Assembly (NCBI GenBank): GCA_003387805.1
Contig: QGSR01000047.1
Coordinates: 1-10,123, forward strand
From: Bacillota bacterium
GTDB taxonomy: Bacteria > Bacillota > Limnochordia > Limnochordales > ZCTH02-B6
Reading direction: 5' to 3'
DNA: 10,123 nt
The notes under the pieces were generated by a model that was not told where the DNA came from, did not search any database, and was given only the letters and a program-made list of their open reading frames with translations. Positions within the stretch are counted from its first letter, which is position 1, and the number at the start of each line of letters is the position of its first letter. The position numbers and the translations under genes are program-made. Of the stretch, positions 7,857 to 10,123 are shown in pieces.

Positions 7857-8903
7857 TCATTCCTCGGAACGCGCCGCCATGGCCGCGCCGATGCGTCCGG
7901 GGACGTCGTGGCGCACGGCGAGGGCGGCCGCGTTGATCGCGTTGCGAATGGCCCGCCGGTCCGAGCGGCCGTGGGCGATGATGACCGCGCCCTTGATGCC
8001 CAGAAGCGGCGCTCCGCCGTATTCCGCGTAATCGAGCCGGCCGCGGACCCGGCGCAGCCCCGGCCGCACCAGCATGCCCGCCATCGCTCCCCGGGCGCCG
8101 GTGAACACGTGCCGGCGCAGCAGCTGAAACACGGTGGCGGCCACGCCTTCCGCAAACTTCAGCACGACGTTGCCCGTGAAACCGTCGCAGACCACCACGT
8201 CCGCCGCGCCCGCGGGCACGTCGTTGCCCTCCACGTTGCCTACGAAATGAATGGCGGGATCGTTTTTCAGCAGCTCGTACGCGTCGCGCGTGACTTTCGT
8301 GCCCTTGGACGGCTCGGTGCCGACGTTCAGCAGCCCCACCCGGGGACGGTCCACCCCGAACACTTTCCGCACGTACACCGCGCCCATGTGCGCGAAGCCG
8401 TGCAGGTGCTCGGGCCGCACCTCGGTATTGGCGCCGCCGTCGACGACGAAACAAAATCCGTCCTCGGTGGGCATCGGAATCGCGATGGCCGGCCGGTCCA
8501 CGCCCGGCACGCGCCCGATATGAAAAAGGCCGGCCGCCATCGTCGCGCCGGTGTTTCCGGCGCTGACGAGCGCGTCGGCTTCTCCCGCGCGCACGAGCCG
8601 TGCCGCGGCAACGATAGACGAATCCCGTTTTTCTCGCACCGCTCGCACCGGGTCGTCGTCCATGCCCACCACGCCCGGGGCGTGGACTATCTTCACCTGC
8701 TCGGGCAGCGGCCGGCCGCCCAGCGCCTCGGCGATGGCGTGTTGGTCGCCCACCAAGGTGACGGCGACGCCGGGCTGCTGAACGGCCTCCAGCGCGCCGT
8801 GGACCAGCTCCTCCGGCCCCCGGTCGCCGCCGGCCGCGTCCAGCGCGACGCGCACCGGACGCTGCGGCCCGGCCGCGTCGTTGTGCGCAAAGGATGCGGA
8901 CAT
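7857..8903 (-). CDS. plsX: Phosphate acyltransferase PlsX
   Basis: PlsX is a peripheral membrane enzyme that turns acyl-ACP and phosphate into acyl-phosphate, the donor used by PlsY to begin phospholipid synthesis. The 348-residue protein has the VSAGNTGATMAAG motif at about 113-125, the VVDGGANTEVRPEHL stretch near 153-167, and ADVVVCDGFTGNVVLK at about 234-249. The usual N-terminal DAMGGD is DAAGGDRGPE here, preceded by about 18 extra residues. It begins ten bases after the rpmF stop, in the same reading frame. The ribosome binding site (AAGGG) lies rather far, about 13 bases, so a later start is possible but no better site is seen. No fapR precedes it, unlike in Bacillus. Confidence 0.96.
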   Translation of the reverse strand: MSASFAHNDAAGPQRPVRVALDAAGGDRGPEELVHGALEAVQQPGVAVTLVGDQHAIAEALGGRPLPEQVKIVHAPGVVGMDDDPVRAVREKRDSSIVAAARLVRAGEADALVSAGNTGATMAAGLFHIGRVPGVDRPAIAIPMPTEDGFCFVVDGGANTEVRPEHLHGFAHMGAVYVRKVFGVDRPRVGLLNVGTEPSKGTKVTRDAYELLKNDPAIHFVGNVEGNDVPAGAADVVVCDGFTGNVVLKFAEGVAATVFQLLRRHVFTGARGAMAGMLVRPGLRRVRGRLDYAEYGGAPLLGIKGAVIIAHGRSDRRAIRNAINAAALAVRHDVPGRIGAAMAARSEE

Positions 8904-8912
8904 CGATGAGAC

Positions 8913-9107
8913 TTACCCTTCGTCCTGCTTGGTCACGAGGATGCGCCGTCCACGGTAGTACCCGCATTCGGGGCACACCCCGTGGGATCGCTTGGGCTCG
9001 TGGCAATGCTCGCACCGGCCGTAGGTCGGCGCGGACACCCCCGCCGCCCACACGGAACGGCGCTTCTTGGTGCGGGCTCTGGACGTGCGTCGCTTCGGAA
9101 CCGCCAC
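8913..9107 (-). CDS. rpmF: 50S ribosomal protein L32
   Basis: L32 is a small, basic protein of the large ribosomal subunit. The 64 residues start AVPKRRTSRARTKKRR, typical of L32, and carry a four-Cys zinc ribbon (Cys32, Cys35, Cys45, Cys48: CEHC and CPEC), so this is the zinc-binding form. It starts with GTG at 9107, nine bases after a GGGAGG ribosome binding site. It lies between DUF177 and plsX, an order shared with E. coli and, for the first two genes, Bacillus. Confidence 0.97.
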   Translation of the reverse strand: MAVPKRRTSRARTKKRRSVWAAGVSAPTYGRCEHCHEPKRSHGVCPECGYYRGRRILVTKQDEG

Positions 9108-9143
9108 CGGCTTCGACCTCCCTCTGCTGGAACGGCTAAAGCT

Positions 9144-9698
9144 TCAAGCTTGCTCCCCTGCGGACCCTTCGGGCTTCCACGCCTTCAGCGCGGCCAGCCG
9201 CGGGTCCACGTCGTCCGTCGTGCAGTCACACGTGTCCGTGTTCCAGTTGACGCCGCACCGGGGACAAAGTCCGCGGCAGTCTTCGCGACAGACGGGCTTC
9301 ATGGGCAGATGCAGCGCGACGTGCTCGCGCACCACCTCGCCGATATCGATGCGGTCGCCCCGGAACCAGCTGACGTCGTCGTCTTCTTCGGCGTCCGCGA
9401 ACGGGTCGTCCTCCTCGAGCCGCCGCTGATCCATGCGCCGGAACCGCTCGCGGATTTCCGCGTCGACGACGGCTTCGGCCGGCTGCAGGCAGCGGCTGCA
9501 CGCGGTGAGAAACCGCCCGCGCACCTCGGCCCGGACGAGCATGGACTCGCCCGTGTTCGTCACCTCGCCCCGCACTTCCAGATCCGTCAGGGCGCGCACG
9601 TCACCCGGCAGCTCTTTGAGAGAAGCCGGCGGCAGCGAGAACTCGAACGGAAGAGAGGCGCCGCGTCGATCCCGGATCGACGAAATGGAAATTTGCAC
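9144..9698 (-). CDS. yceD: DUF177 family protein (YceD/YlbN)
   Basis: YceD proteins sit upstream of rpmF in many bacteria and are linked to 23S rRNA or large-subunit biogenesis; the exact role is not settled. The 184-residue protein has CSRC at 67-70, an acidic middle part (about 95-108), and a C-terminal Cys cluster (Cys137, Cys141, Cys145, Cys148, Cys157, Cys159) before DPRLAALK, which is typical of the Gram-positive members. The Cys pairs suggest metal binding. It starts with GTG at 9698, six bases after GAGGTGA. It is the first gene of the operon, and its 5' leader is very short if the consensus promoter at 9717-9745 is used. Confidence 0.92.
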   Translation of the reverse strand: MQISISSIRDRRGASLPFEFSLPPASLKELPGDVRALTDLEVRGEVTNTGESMLVRAEVRGRFLTACSRCLQPAEAVVDAEIRERFRRMDQRRLEEDDPFADAEEDDDVSWFRGDRIDIGEVVREHVALHLPMKPVCREDCRGLCPRCGVNWNTDTCDCTTDDVDPRLAALKAWKPEGSAGEQA

Positions 9699-9716
9699 CC
9701 GCTGTCACCTCGACCA

Positions 9717-9745
9717 ATTATACGGCCTCGACAAAAAGGTGTCAA
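9717..9745 (-). promoter_or_regulatory. Perfect-consensus sigma-A promoter of the yceD-rpmF-plsX-fab-rnc operon
   Basis: On the minus strand, TTGACA (9740-9745) and TATAAT (9717-9722) are separated by exactly 17 bp. Both boxes and the spacing are ideal. Transcription should start near 9710, leaving only about 12 bases before the yceD GTG, with the ribosome binding site at the very 5' end. No FapR-like or FabT-like operator is recognisable around it. Confidence 0.88.
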
Positions 9746-9787
9746 TGACCGCCGCTTGGCGGGGTCCGGCCCTTTTCGCCCCGCGGA

Positions 9788-9818
9788 CATATTGCGGGGC
9801 GGCCCGTCCGTAAGTATG
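9788..9818 (+). promoter_or_regulatory. Possible sigma-E-type promoter of ylbJ
   Basis: CATATT at 9788-9793 resembles the -35 element of sporulation sigma-E, which drives ylbJ in Bacillus. About 15 bp further on lies CGTAAGTAT, a poor match to the -10 consensus CATACAnT. The call leans on the known regulation of ylbJ and on the good -35 match only. Confidence 0.25.
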
Positions 9819-9831
9819 AACGGACCCGCCC
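9797..9831. repeat. Bulged inverted repeat between yceD and ylbJ
   Basis: The left arm is GGGCGG (9797-9802) plus GTCCG (9806-9810), with a CCC bulge between; the right arm is CGGAC plus CCGCCC (9821-9831). The loop is ten bases. It overlaps the possible ylbJ promoter and lies about 40 bp before the ylbJ start. It may be an operator or a leader hairpin; nothing decides between these. Confidence 0.45.
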
Positions 9832-9872
9832 GTGCGGCACGCCGGCGGCGCTCATCGACGGGAGGGAGCGGC

Positions 9873-10123
9873 GTGCACGAAGAGGCCCGGACCGCCCGGT
9901 CGCGGCGGCGCACCATCGTCAGCGCCCTCATCGGCGTCGCGCTGACCACGTCGGTCATACTGTACCCCGAAGACGCGTTCGAGGCATCGGTGGGCGGCCT
10001 CAGGCTGTGGTTCGAGGTGGTCCTGCCCGCCCTGCTGCCCTTTTTCGTGCTGGCCGAGATGATGATCGGCCTGGGCGTCGTGCACTTTATCGGCGTCCTC
10101 CTCGAACCGTTCATGCGGCCGCT
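9873..10123 (+). CDS. ylbJ: Sporulation integral membrane protein YlbJ, N-terminal part (cut by window edge)
   Basis: YlbJ is a multi-spanning membrane protein of the nucleoside-recognition (Gate) family, made in the mother cell in Bacillus and needed for normal spore formation. Eighty-three codons are visible. They give a basic N-terminus, a first membrane segment (about 14-31), then a WFEVVLPALLPFFVLAEMM segment and GVVHFIGVLLEPFMRPL, which follow Bacillus YlbJ almost position by position. The GTG at 9873 is seven bases after GGGAGG. The closeness of ylbJ to DUF177 and rpmF is also found in Bacillus, though here ylbJ is divergent. The rest of the gene lies outside. Confidence 0.92.
   Translation, partial: MHEEARTARSRRRTIVSALIGVALTTSVILYPEDAFEASVGGLRLWFEVVLPALLPFFVLAEMMIGLGVVHFIGVLLEPFMRP

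Noticed and set aside
7846..9051. Upstream extension of the fabH frame through plsX and rpmF
   Set aside because: The added part is out of frame with plsX and rpmF, both clearly real. FabH has a normal start with a ribosome binding site at 7845.
9587..10114. Minus-strand open frame across the yceD/ylbJ intergenic region
   Set aside because: It runs through the consensus promoter and antisense to ylbJ, and its translation resembles no family. The plus-strand ylbJ reading matches a known family instead.
1..10123. CRISPR arrays, tRNA/rRNA genes, insertion sequences, prophage genes
   Set aside because: No spaced repeats, no tRNA-like cloverleaf, no transposase or integrase, and no terminal inverted repeats were seen on either strand. 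The S24-like gene alone is not evidence of a prophage.

Overview
This window is a compact, visibly G+C-rich stretch of core chromosome from an endospore-forming member of the Bacillota (Firmicutes). The assignment rests on a full SpoVS, the start of a YlbJ-type sporulation membrane protein, strong AAGGAGGTGA-like ribosome binding sites, many GTG/TTG starts, and linkage of rnc to smc and of ylbJ to the DUF177/rpmF pair as in Bacillus. The species cannot be named from sequence reading alone; a high-GC lineage such as Limnochordia or Symbiobacteriia would fit, but that is a guess.

Layout. Most genes lie on the minus strand, so transcription runs from high to low coordinates. At 9698-2781 sits one long lipid/ribosome operon: DUF177 (yceD/ylbN), rpmF, plsX, fabH, fabD, fabG, acpP, fabF, rnc. 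It begins at a perfect-consensus sigma-A promoter (TTGACA, 17 bp, TATAAT; 9717-9745). Three junctions (fabH/fabD, fabD/fabG, fabF/rnc) are 4-base ATGA or GTGA overlaps. acpP is set apart by spacers on both sides, with an ideal ribosome binding site before it and a GC-rich hairpin after it. On the other side of the promoter, ylbJ starts divergently on the plus strand at 9873 and leaves the window.

Between rnc and smc, which are adjacent in Bacillus, lie two extra genes. One is a plus-strand helix-turn-helix protein with an S24/LexA-like C-terminal domain whose Ser/Lys catalytic dyad appears to be missing (2211-2816). The other is a minus-strand spoVS (1655-1915). They are divergent across a 295-bp intergenic region that holds an AT-rich island, a perfect 11-bp tandem repeat and several short inverted repeats. 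The regulator gene converges on rnc and overlaps its 3' end by 36 bp. The 5' part of smc (1-1544, minus) fills the rest of the window and is cut just as the hinge domain begins.

How the genes work together. PlsX makes acyl-phosphate for phospholipid synthesis. FabD loads malonyl onto ACP, FabH starts chains, FabF extends them and FabG does the first reduction. L32 and DUF177 tie the operon to ribosome production, and RNase III processes rRNA and other double-stranded RNA. The dehydratase, enoyl reductase and acetyl-CoA carboxylase genes are not here, nor is a fapR gene. I found no mobile element, CRISPR array, tRNA or rRNA. The least ordinary part is the regulator/spoVS island at 1655-2816; the rest is well-known core biology with some local points of interest.
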